From Georgenia wutianyii (GTDB taxonomy: Bacteria; Actinomycetota; Actinomycetes; Actinomycetales; Actinomycetaceae): 64,000 nucleotides of DNA. Within the stretch, counting starts at the first letter, position 1; each line of letters starts with the position of its first letter. Where the stretch lies: NCBI RefSeq assembly GCF_006349365.1, contig NZ_CP040899.1, forward strand, positions 1,736,001 to 1,800,000. The letters are read 5' to 3'. Of this stretch, positions 1 to 8,300 are shown one piece after another. Both the position numbers and the translations under genes were made by a program. The notes beneath the pieces were generated by a model that did no database searches, was not told the DNA's origin, and saw only the letters and a program-made list of their open reading frames with translations.

Positions 1-878
1 GCCGCGACCACGGGGTTGCCGGAGAGCCCCATCCTCGCCTCCGTGCGCAGCCGGAACTCCTCGAACTGCTCGGTGAGACGCGCGAGGTTGGGCTCCTTGG
101 TGGGGTCGCTGCCGGTGGGCAGGCCCCAGGTGAGGGCGCCGATGACGCCGGAGGTCATGGCCAGGGAGAAGGGCAGGGAGAACTGGTCGCGCCCGCTCTG
201 GAAGTAGTAGGCGGTGCCGTTCTGGGCGAGGCCGTCGGAGTAGGCGCCGAGGGAGTCGACGACAGCGCCGAGCTGTCCGTCCAGCCCCCGGGCCTCGCCG
301 TCGGGGAAGAACGGCTGGAGCGTGTCGACCGCGTCCCCGATGCCGTGCCCGACCTGGAAGAAGTTGGCCGACAGGGTGCGCAGCGACTCGATGACGCCGT
401 ACACGCTGCTGAGGAACGTGATGATGAAGGAGACGAGGGCGATGCTCAGCAGCGCCTCGCTCACGGTGAGCACGTTGAGCAGGAAGAACGCCGGGGAGAT
501 GTTGTCGACGCCGACGGTCGAGAACTGGCCGACCGCGAGGTAGAGCGCGCCCCCGAAGTCGGCCTCGACGCCGGCGGAGATCTGGAACGACGTGCTGGAC
601 TGCATCGCGCCGAGGTAGATGAGCGCGAAGCCGAGGATGATCCCGGTGAACCACAGGACGATCGTCGAGACGAGCAGGATGCCGGTGACCTGTCGCAGGA
701 GGACGGGACGCCACCGACGCCCTACCCGGCGGGTGATGCCGCGCAGGGCGAGCCACTCCCACCTCACGACCTTGTCGAGGACGAGGCCGTGCTCGTCGAA
801 GTTGAAGACCGTGAGGAAGGTGTCGAGCAGCGTGATGGTCAGGACGAGGACCCCGAGCACGATCCACACGGTCTCCAT
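1..878 (-). CDS. Ion-channel-like integral membrane protein (3' end beyond window)
   Basis: The reading frame starts at an ATG at 878 and is still open at base 1, so at least 292 residues are visible and the C-terminus is missing. It begins with a membrane segment (VWIVLGVLVLTITLLDTFL), followed by a basic stretch, a second segment near residue 65, and a pore-like loop QFSTVGVDNISP followed by another membrane helix. This order matches the two-TM potassium-channel fold, where the filter normally reads TVGYGD; here it reads TVGVDN, so ion selectivity is uncertain. The following soluble region is predicted cytosolic. It lies 27 bp from the crcB pair on the same strand. The family call is inference from topology and the pore motif, and transport has to be regarded as unproven. 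Confidence 0.55.
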   Translation of the reverse strand, partial: METVWIVLGVLVLTITLLDTFLTVFNFDEHGLVLDKVVRWEWLALRGITRRVGRRWRPVLLRQVTGILLVSTIVLWFTGIILGFALIYLGAMQSSTSFQISAGVEADFGGALYLAVGQFSTVGVDNISPAFFLLNVLTVSEALLSIALVSFIITFLSSVYGVIESLRTLSANFFQVGHGIGDAVDTLQPFFPDGEARGLDGQLGAVVDSLGAYSDGLAQNGTAYYFQSGRDQFSLPFSLAMTSGVIGALTWGLPTGSDPTKEPNLARLTEQFEEFRLRTEARMGLSGNPVVA

Positions 879-905
879 GTGGTTCCCCCTTGTGGTTGGT
901 GTCGG

Positions 906-1283
906 CTAGACCGACCGGCCGAGCACGAGGCCGAGCAGCGCGAGGAGCACCGTGACCACGATCATGCCGAAGGCGTTGAACAGCGCCCGCCCGTAGGTGC
1001 GGTGCTGGATCATGTGGACGGTGTCGACCATGGCCGTGCTGAACGTGGTGTAGCCGCCCATGACGCCGCCGCCGAGCACGGCGAGCCAGTCGGAGGACAG
1101 CACCGAGGAGTCCGCCAGCCCGGTGAGCAGCCCGAGCAGGAACGATCCGGTCGAGTTGATGACGAACGTTCCCCACGAGTAGCCGCTGGTGACGCGGCGC
1201 ATGATGAGCCCGTCGATGATGAAGCGCAGGGCGGCGCCGATGCCTCCGCCGAGCATGACCAGGAGGAACACGGAGCCGCTCAT
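906..1283 (-). CDS. crcB: Fluoride ion channel CrcB (copy 1 of tandem pair)
   Basis: A 125-residue protein with four predicted membrane helices, the normal size of CrcB/Fluc fluoride exporters. Diagnostic motifs are GGGIGAALRF at the N-terminus, GTFVINSTGSFLLG in helix 2 and GGVMGGYTTFST in helix 3, which carries the conserved TTFS pore element. Known CrcB proteins act as dual-topology dimers that export toxic fluoride from the cytoplasm. Its ATG overlaps the stop of the upstream paralogue by four bases (ATGA), so the two are almost certainly co-translated and may form a heterodimer, as in other Gram-positives with paired crcB genes. No fluoride riboswitch was seen upstream of the pair. Confidence 0.93.
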   Translation of the reverse strand: MSGSVFLLVMLGGGIGAALRFIIDGLIMRRVTSGYSWGTFVINSTGSFLLGLLTGLADSSVLSSDWLAVLGGGVMGGYTTFSTAMVDTVHMIQHRTYGRALFNAFGMIVVTVLLALLGLVLGRSV

Positions 1284-1786
1284 CGTCCCGTCCCCCGTCC
1301 CGGTGCGGACCCGTCCTTGGGGGTCCCGTCAGGGTGCCGGGGCGGTCCGACCGCTCCACCGGCGAGGACGCCGAGCCCTGCCGCGGTGACGCCGACGAGG
1401 ACGCTGCCCAGCCCGTAGACGACGGCGAGGCCGAGGTCTGACTCCGCAAGAGTCGCCGTGTCGGTGGCCAGCGAGCTGTATGTCGTGAAGCCGCCCATGA
1501 CGCCGGTGCCGACGCACAGCCGCACGTCACGGCGTGCCGGCGTCTCCGGCCGGCGGGCGGCGAGCGCGGTGAGGAGCAGCCCCAGGATGAAGGCGCCCGC
1601 GACGTTGACGATGAACACCGCCCACGGGACGGTGTCGCCGCTCCACGGCAGGGCGAGGGCGATGCCCTCGCGTCCGGCCGTGCCGATCGCCCCGCCGAGC
1701 AGGACGAGCAGGACGAGGCGGGGTTGCGCGTACGCCGGTCTGGGGACGTGGCGGGCGTTGTCCCTGTGGTGTTCGACGACGGTCAT
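1280..1786 (-). CDS. crcB: Fluoride ion channel CrcB (copy 2 of tandem pair)
   Basis: A 168-residue CrcB/Fluc family protein. It has GGAIGTAGREG, a second helix with FIVNVAGAFILG, and GTGVMGGFTTYSS, the conserved pore region. Both ends are longer than in the partner: about 25 polar residues before the first helix and a Gly/Pro-rich tail of about 30 residues. The start is an ATG at 1786 with a GAGAAGG ribosome-binding sequence five bases upstream. It is the first gene of the pair and ends inside the start codon of copy 1. The two paralogues differ strongly, so they are probably specialised subunits rather than a recent duplication. Confidence 0.92.
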   Translation of the reverse strand: MTVVEHHRDNARHVPRPAYAQPRLVLLVLLGGAIGTAGREGIALALPWSGDTVPWAVFIVNVAGAFILGLLLTALAARRPETPARRDVRLCVGTGVMGGFTTYSSLATDTATLAESDLGLAVVYGLGSVLVGVTAAGLGVLAGGAVGPPRHPDGTPKDGSAPGRGTGR

Positions 1787-1839
1787 GGTGACCTTCTCTC
1801 GTTGGGTCGGGGTCGGTGGTGGTCACTGGTCGGTGGTGG

Positions 1840-3648
1840 TCACTGGAGGATGCTCGGCTGGAGCTCGCGCAGGGTCAGCAAGCGCATCCGCGCGGTCCCC
1901 GCCGTGGCGATGAGCGCGGCGCCCAGGGCCCACGCGAGGAGCACGGCGATGTCGCCGCGCACCCTCGCCGGGTCCCCTCCGTACATGACCTGGCGCAGCG
2001 CGTCGACGACGTGCCCCATGGGCAGGACGCCGTGGAGCGCGGCGAGGGGCGTGGGTAGCGTCTGCCAGGGGAAGGTGCCGCCGGCCGTCACCAGCTGGAG
2101 GACCATGAGGACGAGCCCGAGGAACTGCCCGACGGCCCCCAGCCACACGTTCAGCGCGAGGATGATCCACGTGTAGGAGGCGGAGGCGAGGACGAGGAGC
2201 CCGAAGGTGGCCCACGGTTCGGCGAAGCGGAAGTCGAGCGCGAGGGCGAGGACGCCGAACAGCCCGGCCATCTGGACCGCGCCGAGGAGCGCCGGCGTGA
2301 GCCAGCCGGCAACGGAGATCCGGATGGGTTTGTACATCGCCGAGATGGCCCGGCGCGACACCGGCCGGACGATGAGGAACAGGGCGTAGATGCCGATCCA
2401 CGCCGCGAGCGCGGCGAAGAACGGGGCGAGCCCGGCGCCGTAGTTCTGCGCCGGTGCGATGGCGCTCGTGTCGATGCGCAGGGGGTCGGAGAGCATCCGG
2501 CTCTGCGCCTCGCGCACCGCGGTGTCGTCGTCGGGGATCTGGGAGACGCCGTCGGACAGGCCGGTGGAGAGCTCGTTCGCACCCGACTGCAGCTCACCGA
2601 TGCCGCTGCGCAGCTCACCCACGCCGCTGAGCAGCTCGCTCGCGCCGGAGGACGCCGAGCCCAGCCCGTCGCTCAGGGTCTGGGCGCCGGAGGCGACCTC
2701 GTCGGCTCCGGCGTCGAGCTCGTTGATGCGGGCGACGGTGGCCTGCGCGCGGTCGTCGAGCTGCTCGATCCGCTCCCCCACCGGGTTGAGGAGGGTGAGG
2801 ACCTGGGCCACCTCCGCCTGGGTGAGCCCGAGCGCGGTGAGGTTGTGGGCGAGGTCGGTCCGGGCCTGCGGGACGAGCGCGGCGGCCTCGGCGGCCACGG
2901 AGCCCACCTCCCGGGCGACGGCGTCGATCTGGTCGACGCCGCCGGCGACCTGGCGGCTGCCGGAGGCGAGCCGTTCGGCGCCGGCCTGGAGCTCGCCGAT
3001 GCCGTTCACGAGCTCCTGGGCCCCGGACTGCAGCCGCTCGCCGCCGCTCGCGGCGGACGACAGGCCCTCGGTGAGCCGGCTCGCGCCCCCCGCGGCGTCG
3101 GAGAGCTTCGAGCGGATCTCCGCCAGGCCGTCGAGGAGCGCCAGGGCGACCTCGTCGACCACCTTGCGCACGATGAGGGTCTCGACCCGCTGGACCGCCT
3201 CCGTGCCGATGGTCGTGCCCAGGTAGCTGTTCGCGTCGTTGGTCTGCAGCTCGATCGTGGCCTGCTGCGGGTCGGTGGAGTTGATCGAGGCGATCGAGGC
3301 CGAGAAGCCGGAGGGGATGACGACGGCGAAGTCGTAACGGCCCGACCGCAGGCCGGCGCTGACCTCGTCCGCGCTCCCCTCGGTCCAGTCGAACGTCCCG
3401 CTGCGCAGGAGCTCCTGGGCGATCTCGTCGCCGAGGTTGCGCTCCGAGCCCCGGATCTCCGCGCCCTCGTCCTCGACGACGACCGCAGCGGGGATCCGCC
3501 CGAGCTGACTGTAGGGGTCCTGGTTGGCCCAGAGGTACAGGCCGCCGTAGAGGATCGGCACAGCGAGCAGGGCGAGGAGCGCGACCGCCGAGAGAGGGGT
3601 GGACACGAGCCGGCGGAGCTCCGCGGCGATGAGGTGGGGGATCTTCAC
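1840..3648 (-). CDS. YhgE/Pip-type membrane protein, ABC-2 permease-like
   Basis: A 602-residue protein with the YhgE/Pip architecture. There is one N-terminal membrane segment (about residues 20-40, VALLALLAVPILYGGLYLW). A long extracellular region follows to about residue 385, rich in heptad-like coiled repeats (LxSGxxELxxGxxxL). Five to six C-terminal membrane segments (about 400-590) resemble ABC-2 permeases. Relatives include phage-infection protein Pip and ESAT-6 secretion accessory proteins such as EsaA; the exact role is not known for most members. The start is a GTG at 3648 overlapping the stop of the upstream ATPase-like gene, which implies translational coupling and a two-component membrane system. 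Confidence 0.85.
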   Translation of the reverse strand: MKIPHLIAAELRRLVSTPLSAVALLALLAVPILYGGLYLWANQDPYSQLGRIPAAVVVEDEGAEIRGSERNLGDEIAQELLRSGTFDWTEGSADEVSAGLRSGRYDFAVVIPSGFSASIASINSTDPQQATIELQTNDANSYLGTTIGTEAVQRVETLIVRKVVDEVALALLDGLAEIRSKLSDAAGGASRLTEGLSSAASGGERLQSGAQELVNGIGELQAGAERLASGSRQVAGGVDQIDAVAREVGSVAAEAAALVPQARTDLAHNLTALGLTQAEVAQVLTLLNPVGERIEQLDDRAQATVARINELDAGADEVASGAQTLSDGLGSASSGASELLSGVGELRSGIGELQSGANELSTGLSDGVSQIPDDDTAVREAQSRMLSDPLRIDTSAIAPAQNYGAGLAPFFAALAAWIGIYALFLIVRPVSRRAISAMYKPIRISVAGWLTPALLGAVQMAGLFGVLALALDFRFAEPWATFGLLVLASASYTWIILALNVWLGAVGQFLGLVLMVLQLVTAGGTFPWQTLPTPLAALHGVLPMGHVVDALRQVMYGGDPARVRGDIAVLLAWALGAALIATAGTARMRLLTLRELQPSILQ

Positions 3649-4496
3649 CGTTCACCGTCCGCGACGTCCGGCTCGCGGTCCGGGTCCGGCTCCGCGTCGC
3701 GGTCCGGCTCCGGCTGTACGTCTCGTTCCGGCCCCGCGTCGCGCTCCGGCTCCGGGTGCTGATCCGTCTCCGGCTCCGCGTCTCGGTCCGGCTGCGGCTC
3801 CGGCTCACCGTCCGGCGTCTGGAGCTGGGCTGTGGCGGCGTGGCGCCCCTCGTGGGACGTGGACCGGTCCGGTTCGGGCAACCGTGCCGCAGGCGGCCGG
3901 GGGGTGAACAGGACGGTGCGCGAGGCGATCCCGGCGAGGACGAGCACCGCGATGTCGCGCTCGGCGATCTCGATGGCGATGTCCCACCAGGCGTGGGGGT
4001 CGCCGCCGTGCCGGTCGGGTGAGACGAGGACGATGCCCTCGACGCCGTTGCGCAGGAGCGCGAGCTCGCACAGGATGCGCACGCGTGCGGCCGGCTCGAG
4101 GTTGCTCATCGGCAGCCGCACCGTGTCCCCCAGGCCCTGCTCCCGCAGCCACCGGCGGGCGCTGGCCGGACCGGAGCGCCACCGGGCGAACATGAGCTCC
4201 TCGGCGACGACGCCCGTCACCGAGACGTTCGGCTCCGGGGCCGAGACGTCGGGGGCGTCCACGAGCGCGACGCGGCGGCGCAGGGACCGTCTGTCCCGCT
4301 TCCCGTCGATGAGGACCGAGCCCGACTCCTGACGCATCCGCCCCGAGGCCAGCAGGCCCAGGACGGTGGGTCGCTGCTCGGTCTCGGCGATCTCGAGGGT
4401 GGCGTGCCCGGTCTCGAACGACAGGTCGGTGACCGGCAGCGCGTCCTGGCGTTGCCCCTTGGTCACCTGCTCCAGCTGGACGCGCACCGGGATCAC
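3645..4496 (-). CDS. Degenerate ABC-ATPase-like partner of the YhgE/Pip protein
   Basis: About 283 residues if the GTG at 4496 is the start; an ATG at 4583 and a GTG at 4592 are in-frame alternatives. The order of elements resembles an ABC ATPase: an N-terminal beta-rich region, then LGLLASGRMRQESGSVLIDG, which matches the segment after a Walker A loop, and GIVLVSPDRHGG where Walker B should be. The P-loop lysine, the LSGGQ signature and the Walker B glutamate are all missing, with ETEQRPT in the P-loop position, so ATP hydrolysis is unlikely. The last 55 residues are a low-complexity acidic tail of EPDRDAEP-like repeats. It overlaps the YhgE gene by four bases and probably serves as its cytosolic partner. 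Function is inferred from context. Confidence 0.6.
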   Translation of the reverse strand: MIPVRVQLEQVTKGQRQDALPVTDLSFETGHATLEIAETEQRPTVLGLLASGRMRQESGSVLIDGKRDRRSLRRRVALVDAPDVSAPEPNVSVTGVVAEELMFARWRSGPASARRWLREQGLGDTVRLPMSNLEPAARVRILCELALLRNGVEGIVLVSPDRHGGDPHAWWDIAIEIAERDIAVLVLAGIASRTVLFTPRPPAARLPEPDRSTSHEGRHAATAQLQTPDGEPEPQPDRDAEPETDQHPEPERDAGPERDVQPEPDRDAEPDPDREPDVADGER

Positions 4497-4709
4497 AGCA
4501 CCGACGAGTCGGGCGGGCGGCTGCTGCCGTGCGTGCGGGAGACCGCCCGGAGGCGCGGGAGAGGCACGACCGTCGCCGTGCATCTGTGCCACCGACCGTA
4601 GGTGCTCACGTGGCCCCCTCCCCCGAACGGCCCGTGCCGGACAGTATCAATCCGCCAGTTGTCGCCCGCAACAGGCGTGCTGCCCGGAGCAGGTCGCCCG
4701 CACCGGCGC

Positions 4710-5270
4710 CTACCCACGGGCGTCACCGGGGTGTGCGGAGAGGACGAAGCGCCGACCGTCGACGGCCGCCCTGACGACGGCGAGGGTCTCCTCGGGTCGC
4801 TGCGACGTGGTGTCGAGGACGTGCCGTTCGAGCGGGCCGAGGTCGGCCAGCTGGTCCCACATCGCGGTGACCGGCCCGGTCTCGACGAGCGCGTCGGGCG
4901 CCGACCGTGCCTGGGCCCGGCGCAGCGCCTCCGCGCGGCTCGGCCGCAGGACGACGTAGTGGACCCGCGGAGCGGAGGACGCCGGGTCAAGGACGTGCGG
5001 GAGCATCCACGGGCCGATGATCCCGTCGACCACCGTGGTGAAGCCCCCCTCGGCGTAGGTCCGGGCGGCTCGCCCGACCGCGGCCATCACCGTGCGGTTC
5101 TGCGGGTCCGACCCGGGCAGGTACGGGGCGATGCCGCCCGAGACGATGACGTGCCAGAAGTCGTCGGTGTGCAGGTGCACGGCCTTGGCGTAAGTGGCCG
5201 CGAGGCGCCGCGCGGTCGTGGTCTTCCCCGCCCCCGGCGGCCCGCTCAGGAGGACGACGTCGGCCTGCAC
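4710..5270 (-). CDS. AAA-family P-loop kinase-like protein
   Basis: About 186 residues from a GTG at 5270. This start is chosen because the P-loop strand begins at once (VVLLSGPPGAGKTTTARRL, Walker A at residues 10-17) and everything upstream is unrelated. Features after the P-loop are HTDDFWHVI, where the acidic pair is typical of small-molecule kinases of the chloramphenicol phosphotransferase/gluconate kinase type, and a C-terminal LID-like stretch RAEALRRAQAR. The substrate cannot be told from the sequence. It sits 46 bp downstream of the large surface protein on the same strand, but no functional link is evident. Confidence 0.8.
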   Translation of the reverse strand: MQADVVLLSGPPGAGKTTTARRLAATYAKAVHLHTDDFWHVIVSGGIAPYLPGSDPQNRTVMAAVGRAARTYAEGGFTTVVDGIIGPWMLPHVLDPASSAPRVHYVVLRPSRAEALRRAQARSAPDALVETGPVTAMWDQLADLGPLERHVLDTTSQRPEETLAVVRAAVDGRRFVLSAHPGDARG

Positions 5271-5316
5271 GCCCGCGTCCCGCCCCGACCACCGGAGGCC
5301 CGACCACGGCCGGGTG

Positions 5317-8300
5317 TCACGACCCGGCGCTGCCGTCGCGCCGGCGCCGGTCGCGCACCAGGAGAGCGCCCAGCATCGCCAGGAGCAGGGCCAGGGCGAG
5401 GAGGCCGAGGACGGCGGCACCCGTGGACGGCAGGTGCCAGCCCGGGGTCGTGTCGTCCGGCGGCACGGGCACGTCCGGGGCGTCCGGCGGCGGGGTCGGC
5501 TCGGGGCCGGGCGGGGGCGTGGGCTCCTCGTAGATGTTGGTGAACGGCACCAGCGGCCACGGCCCCGCCGGGTCGGCGTCGGACGAGTTCTCGGTCACCA
5601 CCTCGGTGCCGTCGCTCCCGGTCACGGTCGTCGTCACCGTGATGACGCCCCGGCCGTTGTCGGCGACCGCGAGGCAGACGTCGTAGGCGGTCGGGTCGTA
5701 GCGCACGTCCGGCAGGCTGCCGGCGCGCTCGGTCATCGCGTAGCAGTAGGTCTGCCCGGCGTCGGCCTGGGTGAGGAAGACGGCGGGCAGCACGTCGGTG
5801 ACCGAGGGCTCGCCGTCGGCCGCGCCCTCGGCGTTGACCAGGGACGAGCCTTCCTCGGGCAGGTCGGCGACCGCTGCGGCGCCCGAGTCCTGCGGGACGA
5901 CGTCGAAGGTGAACTCGCCGGCCTCGAGGTCGCGGCCGAGGAGCGTCTTGGCGAGCTCGACGGCGGCGGTGTACTGCGAGGAGTACATGTTGACGAAGTC
6001 CTCGTCCGTGTCGTAGGTGACCGCGGCGACGAGGCTGCCCTCGCCGTCGTCGGTGACGGTGACCGTGGCGAGGGACGGGTGACGGTCGTAGCTCAGGCCC
6101 TCGCCGTCGTCCGGCGCGAGCTCGGCGATGACGTACCGGAACTCGCCGGCCGTGTCGTAGGTGATCGGCTCGAACTCGAACGGGACGGCCTGCCCCGCGG
6201 CGGCGTCACCCGCGACGGTCACCGTGTCGTCCGCGGGCGCGGGGGCGTCGTCCTGCGGCGTGAGCTGGAACCGGAAGGTCTCCCCCTCCAGCCACCCGCG
6301 GCCGGTGATCGTCTTGCTCCCGCCGACGGTCGCCGTGGTCGGCTGCGCCGAGTAGGCGTTGGCGAAGGAGACGACCGGGACCTCGGACGTGCGCGAGTCG
6401 TACTGGGTCGCGCCGTCCGGGCCGGTGACGGTGGTGAGCACGTAGAGGCCGGCCGTCTCGGGGTCGTACTGGGCGGCACGCGTCACCGTCCAGGTCGCGT
6501 CGTCGTACTCGACCCCGCCCGTGGTCGTGCCCTGCCGCTCCGTGACGGTGTAGGTGTAGGTGCTGCCGAGGTCGGCCTGGGTGTACTGGACCGTTCCGAG
6601 GAGCTGCTGGCCGATCGTCTCACCGGGTCGAGCGTCGGACTGGGTCGCCAGCTCGGCACCCGTCAGCGGGATGCCCGCCTTGTCCGCCGCCGCCTGGTCG
6701 GCCGGGACGATGTCGAAGACGAACTCACCGGCCCTCTGGTCGCGCCCGGTCAGCGTCTTGTCGATCTCGACCCCGGCCACGGTCACCGCGCCGGCGTAGG
6801 TGTTGGTGAAGGTCTGCTGGCCCTGACCGCCGCGCGGGGTGGCCTGCACCTCGAGCTCGCCGTCGACGGTGACGTTCGTGACGCTGACGTCGTAGACGAG
6901 GGTGTGGGTGTCGTAGGTGATGCCGCGGGTGTCCGCCGGCACGGTCTCGGTGACGAGGAACTGGTAGCTGCCCTGCTGGCTGAAGGACAGGCCCGCGAAG
7001 GTCGCGGTGGGCTGTGCCGGGTCGCTCACCGTCACCGCCCACGGGTTGCCGCCGGGGAGGGTCACCGTCCCGGCCGCCACGGCGTCGCTGGTGGCCCCGG
7101 GAGCGGGCACGAGCTGGAACTCGAAGGAGTCCCCGTCGAGCCACGGGCGGCCCTGGAAGCTCTTGGTGGCGGTGAGGTCGGTCGTCCCGGCGGCGGGCTC
7201 GTAGACGTTGACGAAGTCCGCCGTCTGTCCCTCGGTGTAGGTGCCCGTCGTCGGGTCGCAGTCGCCGTAGGTGCTCTGCTCGAGCGCGGTGGCGGTCGTC
7301 TCGCAGGTGGCGAGGGTCGCGTCCACGACGGCGCCCTCGTCCGTGTCGACCGCCGTGACCGACACCCGGTAGACGTAGGCGGAGGTGTCGTAGTCGACGA
7401 AGGGTCGCGTCGGGTCGGCGACCTCACGGACCGAGTAGTAGAAGGTGTGGTTGACGTCGGTCTCCCCGAAGGTGATCTGCGGGGAGGAGAGGTCGGGCGA
7501 CCCCGGGGTGTTGGAGACCTGGCACGGCGAGGTGCACCCGGTCGGGGCCGGGACCGGGACGTCGTCCGGTGTGACCCCGAGAGCGGTGAACTCCGCCGTG
7601 TGCGACAGCGCGGGGAAGCGCATCTGCTCCGCCTCGCTGCCGGGCAGGGAGAGGTCGCGGACCATCTTGGCGGCCGGGAGCGAGATGCTGGTCTCGGTGG
7701 CGGAGAAGGAGTTGGTGAACGTGGCCGGTGACCCGCCCGCCACCGGCTCGCTCACCGCGACCCCGGCGTCGTCGGCGACCCGGACGAGCGCGACGGTCGC
7801 CGTGAGCTCGCCGGTCCCGTTGTCGGAGACCTGGACCGTCCACTGGTACTGGGCAGCGGAGGAGGTCACCCCGGCCGCGGTGCTGCGGGTCTCGGTGATG
7901 GCGTACTGGTACTGGCCGGGTGACTCGAAGACGATGTCCCCGAACGCGGCGGTGGGATCGGCGGCGGTGAGCTCGACGGTCACGCAGCCGTCGGCACCGG
8001 CTCCCTCCGGCAGCGGGACACCCGACCCGCAGAGCGTCGCGTCGAAGGTCAGGCCCGCCGGCCACGGCTCCAGGACCTTGGTCGCCGACGGCGTCGCGAG
8101 CGTCACCGCGGTGGCGGTGTAGGTGTTCTCGAACGTCGCGGTCGCCTCGGCAGCGGTCTCGATGGTGCCGGTGGCCGGCCCTGTGGGTGAGGTCTGGGTG
8201 AACCCGGACGCGGGCGGCGTCTCCGTGACGGTGTAGGTGGCGCCGGCAGGGAGGTTGCCGATCGTCACGTACTGGTCGACGGTGAGGGAGACCGTGCCCC

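Noticed and set aside
1787..1900. Fluoride riboswitch upstream of the crcB pair
   Set aside because: Only 53 bp separate crcB from the YhgE gene and I saw none of the conserved crcB-motif elements; the gap is mostly a 17-bp duplication.
3660..3800. Relation of the EPDRDA-coding repeats to the intergenic 18-bp arrays
   Set aside because: The sequence is different (GGTCCGGCTCCG-type), irregular in period, and lies inside a coding frame at the C-terminus of a real gene.
5194..7731. Plus-strand open frame of 845 codons opposite the surface protein C-terminal half
   Set aside because: Same cause: third-position GC of the real minus-strand gene keeps the opposite frame open. No homology pattern was recognised.
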